A DNA stretch of 64,000 nucleotides. It comes from Takifugu bimaculatus (taxonomy: Eukaryota > Chordata > Actinopteri > Tetraodontiformes > Tetraodontidae). Position 1 is the stretch's first letter, and the number at the start of each line of letters is the position of its first letter. Of the stretch, positions 1 to 9,246 are shown piece after piece. The notes below the pieces were generated by a model. It was given only the letters and a program-made list of their open reading frames with translations, made no database searches and was not told the DNA's origin. The stretch covers positions 2,572,011 to 2,636,010 of the forward strand of contig CP034990.1 of NCBI GenBank assembly GCA_004026145.2, given 5' to 3'. The translations under genes were made by a program, and so were the position numbers.

Positions 1-746
1 AACTCCAATCAGGTCATTTTCTTTAATGACCATTACAAAAGAAGGAGGCGATGAACAAACAGATTTATCTAAAAATGTGTGAAAACTTATGGATGGAAAC
101 CTTTTTAAAATGGTTGCATTGTGTAGAATCAGTGTAGAATCAACTTGTTGACTCCTGATTTGGACTCCAATGGAAGTGAGGTGCAACAATTGTGGATGCT
201 GAAAGCTTCAGATCTTCATGAAGGTTTCTGTGGTTGGACTGACCTGCTGCCCCTTTAAGAGGGAGGCAGCTTTGGGCTTCTGGCTGGAATGAAGCCACCT
301 AAGATGAGAATGACTGCAGGCTTTCGGTACCAAGGTTTAACAGGGTGCTCACTTCACACTTGGGCTTTTCTCTTTTTTGGGATGGCTTTTCTCAGGAGAG
401 AAGGGGCATGGCACACTGCAGCAGCTTTCTTTTTGGGGTTTCTAGTTTTCCTTCTGATCTTTAAAAGACAGGAAGAACCATTTTTGATTGGTCTGAATGT
501 TTGGGCGGTTTTGTGGCCAGCCTAAAATAAAACAAGACAAATCTACAACTGATACTTCCTTTCTAGTCATTGATGACCATCCTCACATGGGACAGATTTC
601 CACAACCAATTTAATACTGCAAATCTGTCCTGTGTGGTCTTTTTTCTGAGAACTGTAACACTACGTTTATAACAAAGATCAAACATGTAAACAGTTATTG
701 TCTAACTAGTTACACCTGGGAAAGTACTGGATCATCTCTGACTGAC
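1..746. other. Unassigned sequence, no gene recognised
   Basis: I see no convincing exon, RNA gene or transposon terminus here. A 78-codon plus-strand frame at 289-525 has a hydrophobic middle but no family I recognise. It is followed by an AATAAA-like signal near 526-534, which could come from an old LTR or a 3' UTR. The stretch lies downstream, in minus-strand sense, of the NLR exons and could include that gene's intron or 3' end. Confidence 0.3.
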
Positions 747-920
747 CTGAGAGTCTCCAGCTCACAGAGAGGATCCTGGAGAGCACCACAGAGCTGCTTC
801 ATTCCTGGATCCTTCAGCTGGTTCTGACTCAGGTCCAGAACCCTCAGATGGGAGGGATTGGACCTCAGCGCCGAGGCCAGAGAGACACAGCTGATCTCTG
901 ATAAACTGCAGTCACTCAGC
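747..920 (-). CDS. LRR exon of a fish NLR (NACHT/NLRC3-like) gene, downstream exon
   Basis: This 174-bp exon is read on the minus strand. It is preceded by a pyrimidine-rich acceptor (CCTTTTCCAG) and followed by a donor (GTCAGT), both in the same codon phase (1 nt + 57 codons + 2 nt). The translation is one ribonuclease-inhibitor-type leucine-rich repeat pair with the usual fish NLR signature: LSDCSLSE near the start, HLRVLDLSQNQL in the middle, CELETLR at the end. 174 bp is the standard exon length for these repeats, which form the C-terminal sensor region of cytosolic innate immune receptors. There is no stop or frameshift. The NACHT, FISNA and B30.2 parts are not visible in the window, so the gene may be partial or continue outside. 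Assignment to the NLR family is secure; the exact paralogue is not. Confidence 0.85.
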
Positions 921-1030
921 CTGGAAAAGGAATAAATGGGGCAAATAAAAACACATTTCTAAATATGAAAATGAAGAGAAAAGCAGAAAATGTAAAGAAA
1001 TTTAGAAAAGACCAACAGAGGCCTCCTGAC

Positions 1031-1207
1031 CTGAGCGTCTCCAGTCTGCAGTTTGGATGCATCATTGCAGAAGACAGTAACTTTACTACGGCATCTCTCA
1101 GGCTTTGGTTCTCGCTTAAGTCCAGCTCCCGTAGATGAGAAGGGTTTGACGTCATTGCTGAGGCCACAACTTCCCAATGACTCGTTGAAAGAACATTACC
1201 AGACAGT
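1031..1207 (-). CDS. LRR exon of a fish NLR (NACHT/NLRC3-like) gene, upstream exon
   Basis: This 177-bp minus-strand exon is bounded by an acceptor (ACACAACAG) and a donor (GTCAGG). It has the same phase as the neighbouring exon at 747-920, with a 110-bp intron between them. The translation contains HLRELDLSENQSLRD and ends CRLETLR, again one LRR pair, one codon longer than the usual 174 bp. The two exons join in frame without a stop. No further LRR exon or NACHT exon can be found between 1208 and the retroelement LTR at 1854, so the 5' part of the gene is missing, lies beyond the inserted retroelements, or is separated by a long intron. Confidence 0.82.
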
Positions 1208-1853
1208 CTGTTGTGTATGAAACAAAAATAGTGAGTCAAACTTTGGGATTTCTCATCAACTCATCTGAGAATCGACCTCAACACAAATGTAGCTCATTTC
1301 CTGGAAAAGCTAAATTCAACACCGTAGAGCAACAGTTTGAATGACCATCAGATCTGAAATGCAACTGAATCATTCTCAACATTTGTCTTATTTTAGAACA
1401 GCTCATAATTACTCAATATTTAAAATGATTATAGCAAATGGTTTAAAGAAACGTGCATCTTTTTATCTGTCTATTGGCTCTTTGGATATTTTGCATTTCA
1501 TCCAATTTGTACGATGGTGCGTCAAGTCTTAATTCAGCGATCCGATCGATGACATCAGAGTCTCTGGTTGCATCGATTGCCCTCAGCGTCTGTTCTATCT
1601 GCCTGTTTCCCTTCAAATCATTTTCACTGCACCTTTTGTTGCTAGTGATGAAGTTGCCACCTAACGGGTGTGGAAAGGGTCCAACAACTTTGTGGGTCAC
1701 ATAAAGGCTCCAAACGGAACCGCCACAAAGACCTAAAACACCCATTTAAACCAACGAGGCCGGCTGTTTTTACGTTGAACAAATGAAGCAAAATTGTCAC
1801 GTGTCATTAGTTAAAATGTGTTTTTCTGTCGTTAGAATACGATGTATACAAAC
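1208..1853. other. Unassigned sequence between NLR exons and the sushi-like LTR
   Basis: No exon or transposon end is recognised. A 100-codon minus-strand frame (1443-1745, ATG start) has no family features I can name and may be chance or a decayed element. The 3' edge is the first base of the LTR at 1854. Confidence 0.25.
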
Positions 1854-2428
1854 TGTCACAGCCCCTTTTCTCCAGTTCCCTCCTGTCCCAGTACTTTTCC
1901 ACTGCCCTGCTCACACCACACCCTCTGATCACACACCTGCTCTCAGTCACTGATCACACACCTGCCCTCATTCATCAATCAGCTCACCTACCAGTGTATA
2001 TATTCTCCAGCCTCACACTCACTCGGTGCCAGATTGTTCCTCTGCGTCCATGCAAGACTTTCCAGCGTTGTTTCCCTGCTGGTTTGCCCGTTGCCGACCC
2101 TGCCTGTCTTCGTTCTGCCTGCCTTGCCTGTTCGCCGGACAACCTACCTGCTTTCTGCCCCTGACTACGACTTCTGCCTCAGCGTCTCTGGTTCCTGTCT
2201 GCTCACCTGGTTTAGACTTCTCCGCCCGGCCCCGACTTCGCTGCTGCTCGTCCCACTCCCCGAGCCTGCAACTCCTAGACTTTGTGCGGGCCCAGAGCCG
2301 GAGGAACGGACTATTTTCTGTGTTTCCTGGTCTGCCTGAGTTCCTGTTTGCCCGTGGGTTAATAAAAGTCTTTACTACGGTCCAGCTTTTCAGAGTGCTG
2401 CATTTGGGTCCTAACTGCACCCGTGACA
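1854..2428 (+). repeat. 5' LTR of the sushi-like element
   Basis: The repeat begins TGTCACAG and ends CCCGTGACA, giving a short terminal inverted repeat TGTCAC/GTGACA. A TATA box (TATATATT) lies at 1997-2004. A putative transcription start sits about 32 nt downstream near 2029, and a polyadenylation signal AATAAA at 2361-2366. No second copy is present in the window, so the ends rest on these motifs and on the gag start 18 nt downstream. Confidence 0.8.
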
Positions 2429-2430
2429 GT

Positions 2431-2439
2431 ACAATCTGG
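2431..2439 (+). promoter_or_regulatory. Candidate self-priming primer-binding site
   Basis: Two bases after the LTR, ACAATCTGG is the exact reverse complement of CCAGATTGT at 2029-2037, the predicted 5' end of this element's own transcript. The Tf1/sushi group is known to prime reverse transcription with the 5' end of its mRNA rather than a tRNA. The arrangement fits that mechanism, and no tRNA 3' end that I know matches here. Confidence 0.6.
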
Positions 2440-2446
2440 CCAAAAC

Positions 2447-3862
2447 ATGGACCCAGCACACTCGTCACCACCTCAGTCTCGTTTGGGCCAAGTGGAGGGA
2501 AGGCTCCAACAATTCGAGGCCCAGCTAGCCTCCAATGCTGCGGAGGCTCAGGAGACAGCGTCGGCCCTGGAGCGGGCATTAAGGTCAGTAGCCACCCAGG
2601 TCCAACAGCTGGTGGTCTCTGTGTCGCAACCGGCCGCTCCGGTTCCTGCTCCCCCACCAGGCACTGCTCCAGAGCCCCGGGTGGGAACCCCAGAGCGTTA
2701 TTCTGGGGACCCAGAGGGCTGCAACCCGTTCATCACGAACTGTTCAATCCTGTTCACTCTGCAGCCCTACACCTTCGCCTCGGAGGCGGCGAGGGTCGCC
2801 TTTACCATCAATCACCTGACTGGCAGGGCACGCCTGTGGGGAACGGCAGAGTGGGAGAGGGGCACATCGGCCTGCTCCTCTTTCCAGGCCTTCTCTGCGG
2901 AGCTTCGGAAGGTTTTTGGGCCTGTTTCTCTGGGTCCGGATGCCACCGGGGGACTCATGAGCGTGAAGCAGGGAAGTCGGTCCATTGCTGACTACGCTAT
3001 CGACTTCCGTACCCGGGCCTGGCTCAGTGACTGGAACCCAGCAGCCCAGTGCGACGCCTTCCTCAATGGGCTAGCGCCATATATAAAGGATGCGTTGGTT
3101 CCTTTTGATCTTCCGCCCTCCCTTGATGGACTCATCAACCTGACTTCAAGGCTGGACAGGCGCGTCCAGGAAAGGAGAAGAGAGCTACGCCAGGGAGAGG
3201 CGGAGCACCGGCCGTCTGCCCGCCTGCGAGGATCTCCAGCCGCCTCCAACCTTCTCACAGGGCCCGCATCTGGGGGGGCCGAACCCATGCAGGTGGGACG
3301 CACCAGCCTGACTCCGGCGGAGCGAGAGCGACGACGACAGGGGAACCTCTGTCTCTACTGCGGACAGGCTGGGCACTTTGTCTCTCATTGCCCAGTAAAA
3401 GGGGAGGGCTCAGCAGTAGACAGGGGCGGACTGCTGAGCCGGACTCAAGACTCGGCCCCCTGCCCACGGCCATTGTTTCACGTCCAGCTTCTGTTGGCGG
3501 GGGGCTCTCACACCCTCGCCACCTTCATAGACTCCGGGGCTGATGTCAGCCTGATCGATGAGGAGCTCGCCGTCCAGCTGGGTATCGACCGGGTTCCGTT
3601 ACCACATTCAGTTCCTGCCAGCGCCCTGGATGGCCATCTCCTAGGGACTGTCACTCACCAGACCACGCCCATCCACATGCTTCTGTCGGGCAACCACCAC
3701 GAGACCATACAATTCCATGTCCTGAAGTCACCTCACCTCCCACTCATCCTTGGTTACCCCTGGCTCCGTCGTCACAACCCCCACATTGACTGGGCGACGG
3801 GTTCCATTCTGGGGTGGAGTTCCTCCTGTCACCAGGTCTGCCTTAATCGAATGTGCGCATAA
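2447..3862 (+). pseudogene. Sushi-like Gag-protease polyprotein, truncated before RT
   Basis: The start is the ATG at 2447 (MDPAHSS); the upstream GTG in the same frame lies at the LTR end and is not used. The 471-residue product has an N-terminal heptad-rich segment (about residues 10-60), a capsid-like region typical of sushi/Rtl Gag (RYSGDPEGCNPF near the start, then RVAFTINHLTGRA), a CCHC zinc knuckle CLYCGQAGHFVSHC at about 302-315 for RNA binding, and an aspartic protease active site DSGAD at about 361-365. The last residues (after CHQVCLN) come from the adjoining minisatellite, which supplies the stop. In an intact element the polyprotein would assemble into cytoplasmic particles and be processed by its own protease. 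Here pol is missing, so it is at most a gag donor. Confidence 0.85.
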
Positions 3863-4116
3863 TTGCGCACTTTAGGAACTCAGTTACTTACACACTCAAT
3901 CTCACACTCACTCACACACAGAAACACACACATGCACAATATACCTTTCCAAATATTACGTTATAAAACCATTATGTTCGAGTGTGCGAGCATGTGCGCT
4001 TATGTACGCGTAAATGCGCATGTGGGCGCTTGCGGAACTTAGTCACTTACACACTCACTCAATCTCACACTCACTCACACACAGACCTTTCTTAATATTA
4101 CGTTAAAAAACATTAG
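3849..4116. repeat. Minisatellite, left copy (TGTGCGC / ACTCACACAC units)
   Basis: About 1.5 units of a 150-200 bp repeat. Each unit has alternating purine-pyrimidine TGTGCGCG-like sequence, then a GGAACT(C/T)AGT block, then CTCAC/ACAC-rich sequence, then an ATTACGTT(A)AAAACATTA block. The same array, longer, occurs at 13664-14456, with the last unit almost identical. It joins the truncated sushi-like element on the left. Confidence 0.75.
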
Positions 4117-4933
4117 GTGCAACCATGTGTGGCGGGGTGGGGAGAGGTGGAACGGGTGACGACAACGCCACCTGGGGAATTTCACCCCAGGAATTAACCG
4201 GAGAACAGGCACGCGCAGATAACTTCTATTCCAGAGGCAGAGACGGGATCGAGGGTTATGCACTACAATTTTATTTCATCCAATACTCAACAAAATATAA
4301 CTCGGCTGTATAAAAGTTAAATTAACAAAAGGGGTGGACAGGGCTGGGGCCCCACCAGCGGGTAAAACTCAATTAGGGGAGATAAACAAACTAAAAACAC
4401 CCGTGCTACTGCAAACAAAACCACACACGAGGGGTGTGATGAAAACGCCCTCCACCAGGGGTTGGGTCCCCGCCGTGGCCCACAGCACCTGTCCACAAAG
4501 AAAAGGAACAATTAGACGCGACGAGCACACACGCACACACACACCTCACACAGACAGGCAAATAAATTGTGACCAGATCGTCTAAAAGAACACAACGTCA
4601 ACTAAGAAACGAAAAGAAACAAAACCTAAAAAGAGTAAATATAGGTTGATGATACAATTTACACGCTGTTAAGAGTCTAAAATGAAGGCAATAACTCCGT
4701 GGTCGCTTCGGCGGCACCACGACGTGTCAGCGCCGTTTCTCCGAGCGAGGGGAGAAAGCGAGAGAGAGAGAGAGAGAGAGCGAACAGGAGAGAGTCCCGA
4801 ACTAAAGGGCGGAGCCAAAGCAGCAGTGGGTCCAGTAAGCGAGTGTTACCGGCGCCAGAGCTAGGGGTCTCTGGTCCGGCAGCATGAGCCACTCAGGCGG
4901 CGGGCGCTGAGCGGCTGAGCTACGGTATAACTA
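4117..4933. repeat. Segment X, left copy (unclassified duplicated sequence)
   Basis: Bases 4117-4780 are repeated at 14457-15126 in the same orientation, with only about four substitutions and a 2-bp length change in a CA run plus variation in the (GA)n tract. The segment contains a CCTGGGG/CCCCAGG hairpin near 4170-4190, a TATAAAAG on the plus strand near 4309 and an AATAAA on the minus strand near 4270. No protein-coding frame is convincing. It could be part of a long LTR, a 5' or 3' UTR, or non-autonomous repeat sequence. Bases 4781-4933 are present only in this copy. Confidence 0.5.
4760..4780. repeat. (GA)n microsatellite, uninterrupted counterpart of the LINE insertion site
   Basis: A 21-nt (GA)n run in segment X, followed by CGAACAGG. 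In the second copy of X the equivalent run (15102-15126) is directly joined to the 3' end of the LINE, so this is the paralogous empty site. Confidence 0.8.
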
Positions 4934-5190
4934 CCTGTGGATCCAAACACACGACACGAGAGTTGTCAGCTCACGCTACTGCTGCGCAGTGTATTTTATT
5001 CGTTGCACATGCGCAGAGCAAAAACAGAGCGTAGACTGTTTGCTTGGACCCACTGGTGTTAAAGCACCCTCTACTGGTGCAAAGTGGCAATGATTTCTGC
5101 AAACCGTATAAAGGTTCAAATATTAAAATGAAAAAGAGGGGGTGTCTGTTAACATAATAAACTATATGTGGCTATTTCAGACCCACTACA
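4934..5190 (-). repeat. Probable 3' LTR of element A
   Basis: In minus-strand sense it starts TGTAGTGG directly after a purine tract (CAGGGGAGAG, 5191-5200) and ends near GGATCCACA, giving TG...CA ends. An AATAAA-type signal lies near 4990-4996. A second copy is not visible, so the lower boundary is a guess. The LTR might extend further into segment X. Confidence 0.45.
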
Positions 5191-5426
5191 CTCTCCCCTG
5201 CTTCAAGAGATGTCTCCAGACATCTAGAACCAAACTAACAAAAATATTAAAAGAAAATGTCTCAAAACAGTCCAATTGTCAACGTACAGTTATGTGTGTA
5301 TATGTATAAGTGTGTGCCAGTGTAGGTGTGTATGTGTAAGCATGTGTGTGTAAGTGTGTGCAGGTGTAGGTGGGTATGTGTACAGTGAAGTCTGGTCTCG
5401 TCTGTCCTTCAAGTCTTTGTGTGTCT
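5191..5426 (-). other. 3' UTR and polypurine tract of element A
   Basis: Non-coding sequence between the pol stop and the LTR. It contains a degenerate TGTGTA/TGTGTG microsatellite at about 5290-5380 and ends in the polypurine tract at 5191-5200. Confidence 0.6.
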
Positions 5427-8400
5427 CTAGCATGTCCACACTGCTTGTGCAGGGTAGAAACAATGTTCGGGGAAAGCTGGGTAAAAGGAGGGTATGGGAC
5501 ATGGATTGAGGGGTAATGGGAGATGAGACATGGGGTAAGGGGCATAGGCGAACATCAGGTTTGCACCTGGTCCCCAAGACTGGTATGATGGTTGTCCAAG
5601 AGTGTCATATGTGAGCATTTCTCGAGGTCTCTGTGCTCGAGCTGACCTCCTCACAGGTTGCACTTCCTCCTCAGACAGTTCCACTGCAGGCTCATCATTG
5701 TCCTCCTGCTCTCTTGAATCAGCCTCCTCCGCGGTGTCATCAGTTATGAGTTCTCCTTGTACTTCCTGAGCTGGTGGTGGAACAGCTGCCTGCTGATCTG
5801 GTGTCTGCACTGGATCTGGGACGGTGACAGGATCACGTTGTTGTTCAGTTGACATTTCAGTATGTCTCAGTGGTTGAAACTCTGGGGCTATTGGTCGGAG
5901 CTCATCTGGTGGGTTAGACTGAGGACTTGCCGGTCTGACTCTCCTCCTGCTGTATACTGGGATTGTTTGAAGGCAATATGTGTATTCCTCCTCTTCCTCA
6001 GAGTGTTCAGACTCCTGCTCCACTGTCTCTCTGTTGTTTCTGTAACAGTCTGTCTGTCTTTGTCTCTGTCTAGGTGCGGACTGACTCGGTGGGACTTCTA
6101 AAGGCAAATCATTAACAGGTAGCAGAAGGTTGCGATGCAGCACACGGAGAGTGCGTTCTCCTGTATCTGGTTGAACTCTGTAAACAGGTCCGTCTCCCAT
6201 CTTTTCAACCACTCGATGAACCTTTTTCTCCCAATAAGCTCTAAGTTTGCCCGGACCACCCCTCTCCGACAGATTCCTGACAAGCACACGATCTCCAGGC
6301 TGCAGTGTAATGCCTTTCACATGCTGATCATAATACTTCTTTCCCTTAGCTGAATGCTTCCCACTGGTTTCTGAAGCAATTTTGTATGCTTCCTGCATGC
6401 GTGAAGCCCATTTCTGTGCATACTCTTGCCTGGACCGTGGTCCCTCTTCAGGTTTCAAGTCAAAGAGCATATCTACAGGCAAACGTGGAGCTCTACCATA
6501 AAGAAGAAAAAATGGTGAATAACCTGTTCCCTCATGTCTTGTACAGTTGTACGCGTGGACAATGTGAGGTAGGTGATCCTTCCACTCTGTTTTTTTCTCC
6601 TCCTGCAGAGTGCGGAGCATCTGTAGAAGTGTCCTGTTCAGGCGCTCGACAGGATTCCCCTGCGGATGGTAGGGAGTGGTTCGTGAGTGGGAAATTCCTG
6701 CGAGCTGCTGAAGTCTCTGGAAGAGACTGTTTTCAAACTCCCGGCCCTGATCATGATGTAGCTTTGCAGGGTACCCGAAGCGAGGGATAAAGTCATAGAA
6801 GATTTTCTCGGCTGCTGTTCTGCCAGATTTGTTTTTTGTGGCATACGCTTGACCAAACCGAGTAAAGTGATCTACCAGGACTAAAATGTACTCATAACCA
6901 CCTTTACTCTGTTCAAGATGTAAATAATCAATTGAGATGAGCTCAAATGGGGCACTGGTTGTTATAGAACCCATAGGTGCTCTCTCTGGTCTGTTTGGAT
7001 GTTTTTGTTTAATACACTGACACTGGCGAATCACATAATCTTCTATGTCCTGTTGCATAAAAGGCCAATAAAACCTTTCTCGTGCTAAATGTATGACTTT
7101 ATCAGCGCCCACATGTCCCATGTCATCATGCAGGTGTTTTAACACAGTGGCCTTCAGTTTACTGGGGAGAACCAACTGTTTCCTCTGTCCTGTCTGTCTG
7201 TACAAAATCCCTTTGTCAAGTCTGAGTCTGTTCCATTCGTGTACCAGTCTGCGTGTTTCTCGTCCCATTTGTCTCTTTCCTTTATCCTGAGGACTCCATC
7301 CATTTTTCTTTAGGTTTATCACCTCACAGATAGGAGCATCTTCTTTCTGTGCATCTCTGACACTCTCTGGTGTGATGACAGGGGTGCCTCCAAAGTGTGC
7401 GTCATTTACATCCGACTGCAGCTGTAATGCAGCCACCCACGGCACATCACCGTCTTTTACAGCTGTGTCTCCCTGCCAGATGGCGGAGACTACATCAGGG
7501 GACACTGTCTCTGTGAACTCTTTCAGGTGACCATCAAGATGCACTGGGTGTCTTGACAGAGTGTCAGCATCAGTGTTTGACTTGCCTGGACGATATTTGA
7601 TGGTGAAATGAAAGTCGGCTAATTCACCCACCCAACGATGTCCGACTGCGTTCAACCTGGCTGAGCTCAAAACATATGTAAGGGGGTTATTATCCGTGTA
7701 TACTGTGAAAGTGGGGGCGTAATAGAGGTAATCTCTAAATTTATCACAGATTGCCCACTTTAACGCCAGGAACTCAAGCTTGCTAGAATGGAGATGGTAG
7801 TTTTTCTCAGCAGGCGTGAGTGTCCTGGAGCCATAAGCAATAACCCGGAGCTTGTTTCCCTGCTGTTGATAGAGCACAGCACCCAGACCTTCGTTCGAGG
7901 CATCTGTGTGGAGTACAAAAGGTAAGTCATAGTCTGGATAAGCCAAAATGGGTGGACTGGTTAACATATCCACCAGGCGTGATACTACAGCACTATGATC
8001 TGGTGTCCAATAAACAGGGGTTTTGGATAAGAGCTGACCACTCTTAGTATTTTTTGACTTAACCTTGGTAGCTCTCTGGCTAGGCTCACTAGGACTCTCT
8101 ATCAGCTGAAACAGAGGTCTTGCTATCCTAGAAAAGTCCTGTATGAATGTTCTGTAATAGCCTAAAAAACCTAAGAGGGCTCTGACCTCTCCCACATTCT
8201 TTGGCTCTTTCTCTTTCAAATGCTGAACTGCCTCAATATCTTCAGGGTCAATCTGAACACCTTCGCGAGTCACTAAGCGTCCTAAATACCTGACCTGGCT
8301 TTTAAACAGGTCACATTTTTTTGGACGTAATTTGATACCATACTCTCGCAGGCGACAGAGCACCCGTCTCAGATCTTCAACATGGTCATGAAAAGTCTTG

Positions 8401-8884
8401 GAAAAACAGAGAACGTCGTCCAAGTATGGAGAACAGCAGTCGTCCCTTAACCCGTCAAGAACTCCCTCCATACATCTTTGAAAAGCCGCTGGGGCGTTTG
8501 TTAGACCAAATGGGAGGCGGGTCCACTCATAAAGCCCCCAGGGTGTGCTAAAGGCAGTCAGATGTCTGGAGCTCTCATCGACAAACCCTTGATGGTATGC
8601 ACTACCCTGGTCGAGTATGGAGAACAATGAGTACCCCCCCAGACTGTCTAACAGATCTTGGATGCGTGGAAGAGGGTGGCGGTCGGGGATGGTTTTCCGA
8701 TTCAAGCCTCTAAAATCAATACACAGACGCAAACTCTTGTCCTTCTTCCTAACACAGACCACTGGAGATGAGTAGGAAGAAGTAGACTTTCTGATCCAGC
8801 CCTGGTCAAGAAGATTTTGTACACGAGATAGTCCGTGCAGACTGTGTTTGGTGGCGCCACCACTCCGTGAAGGGTTCCCGCTGG
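5427..8884 (-). pseudogene. Element A pol: RT, RNase H, integrase (5'-deleted)
   Basis: The frame is open for about 1150 codons. The first few codons of the open frame come from the LTR of inserted element B, so no genuine start codon is present. Order: reverse transcriptase (SSPVVCVRKKDKSLRLCIDF near the start; catalytic YLDD), RNase H (LHTDASNEGLG), integrase with an HHCC zinc-binding region (HDDMGHVG... CQC) and the D,D,E core (SIDYLHLEQ, HHDQGREFE, GNPVERLNRT), then an acidic, proline-rich C-terminal tail with an RRSARAQRPRE block. The conserved residues upstream of the RT fingers expected in Ty3/gypsy pol are not recognisable just before GNPSRSGG, so the 5' end was rearranged or frameshifted as well as interrupted. 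In intact relatives the product copies element RNA to DNA and inserts it in the nucleus. Confidence 0.85.
8880..8884. repeat. Target-site duplication of element B, left copy (GCTGG)
   Basis: GCTGG directly precedes the LTR at 8885 and is repeated at 13570-13574 directly after the other LTR, as expected for a 5-bp Ty3/gypsy integration footprint. Confidence 0.85.
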
Positions 8885-9033
8885 TGTGTTGTCTTGTTAT
8901 TTTATATGACAAAGAGACGAGACGTGTTTCTAAGCCAAGCGTCTTTACTTGTCCCCCGCACGTGTACCCCCCAGCCTGCTACCAAGCATGCTGGGTAATG
9001 TAGTTGTCCTTCTATTAAACACATAACACCACA
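8885..9033 (-). repeat. 3' LTR of element B
   Basis: In element sense it starts TGTGGTGT and ends CAACACA. It carries ACTACATTACCCAGCATGC at 8986-9004, which resembles the ZNF143/Staf site, and a TATAAAA close to its 3' end. It is identical to the copy at 13421-13569. Confidence 0.92.
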
Positions 9034-9246
9034 TCTTCCCCCCTTTAAAGAAAGATTTATCCTTACGCGAAGACATAAAAAAATGAAATTTTTTAACTTA
9101 GCACTCCTTGGCATTGTAACTGTTTGTAAACAACTTTCTGCGTAAACTTTGTTTTACATTGAAGAAGAAAATAATAAAGTGCAAATTATCTAAACATCTG
9201 AACAGCTTATGAACATGTCATCAATTCCCAACAACCCACAAAGTGC
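9034..9246 (-). other. 3' UTR and polypurine tract of element B
   Basis: Short untranslated region. The purine run AAAGGGGGGAAGA (9034-9046, minus-strand sense) abuts the LTR and would prime plus-strand DNA synthesis. Confidence 0.75.

Larger units (their letters stand above)
1854..3848 (+). mobile_element. Sushi-like Ty3/gypsy retrotransposon, 3'-truncated (5' LTR + gag-protease)
   Basis: The element has a 575-bp 5' LTR, a short leader, and one gag-protease frame. It is cut off after the protease, where minisatellite sequence begins (about 3848). RT, RNase H, integrase and the 3' LTR are absent, so it cannot move by itself. The gag sequence resembles the sushi-ichi group, a vertebrate chromovirus lineage from which the mammalian Rtl/Mart genes derive. 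No target-site duplication can be defined with only one end present. Confidence 0.85.
4934..8884 (-). mobile_element. Ty3/gypsy element A, 5'-deleted (pol + 3' UTR + probable 3' LTR)
   Basis: Read on the minus strand, the element consists of pol from the start of RT to the end of integrase plus a long acidic tail, then about 236 bp of 3' UTR, a purine tract and a probable LTR. Gag and protease are missing. Beyond the inserted element B only about 90 bp that could belong to A remain (13570-13663) before minisatellite starts. The element is therefore dead, although the pol frame is open. The lineage within Ty3/gypsy is not assigned, and there is no chromodomain that I can see. Confidence 0.75.

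Noticed and set aside
1443..1745. Possible 100-residue minus-strand protein
   Set aside because: ATG start but no recognisable family, no splice or promoter context; left as unassigned sequence.
2026..2991. 321-codon plus-strand frame over the sushi-like LTR and gag
   Set aside because: Runs from LTR into gag in the wrong frame; the gag-protease frame at 2447-3862 has the zinc knuckle and protease motifs.
4117..4933. Segment X as the LTR of element A
   Set aside because: Tempting because X flanks A on both sides, but the purine tract and TG...CA ends point to an LTR at 4934-5190 and no primer site can be found next to the right copy. Left open as unclassified.
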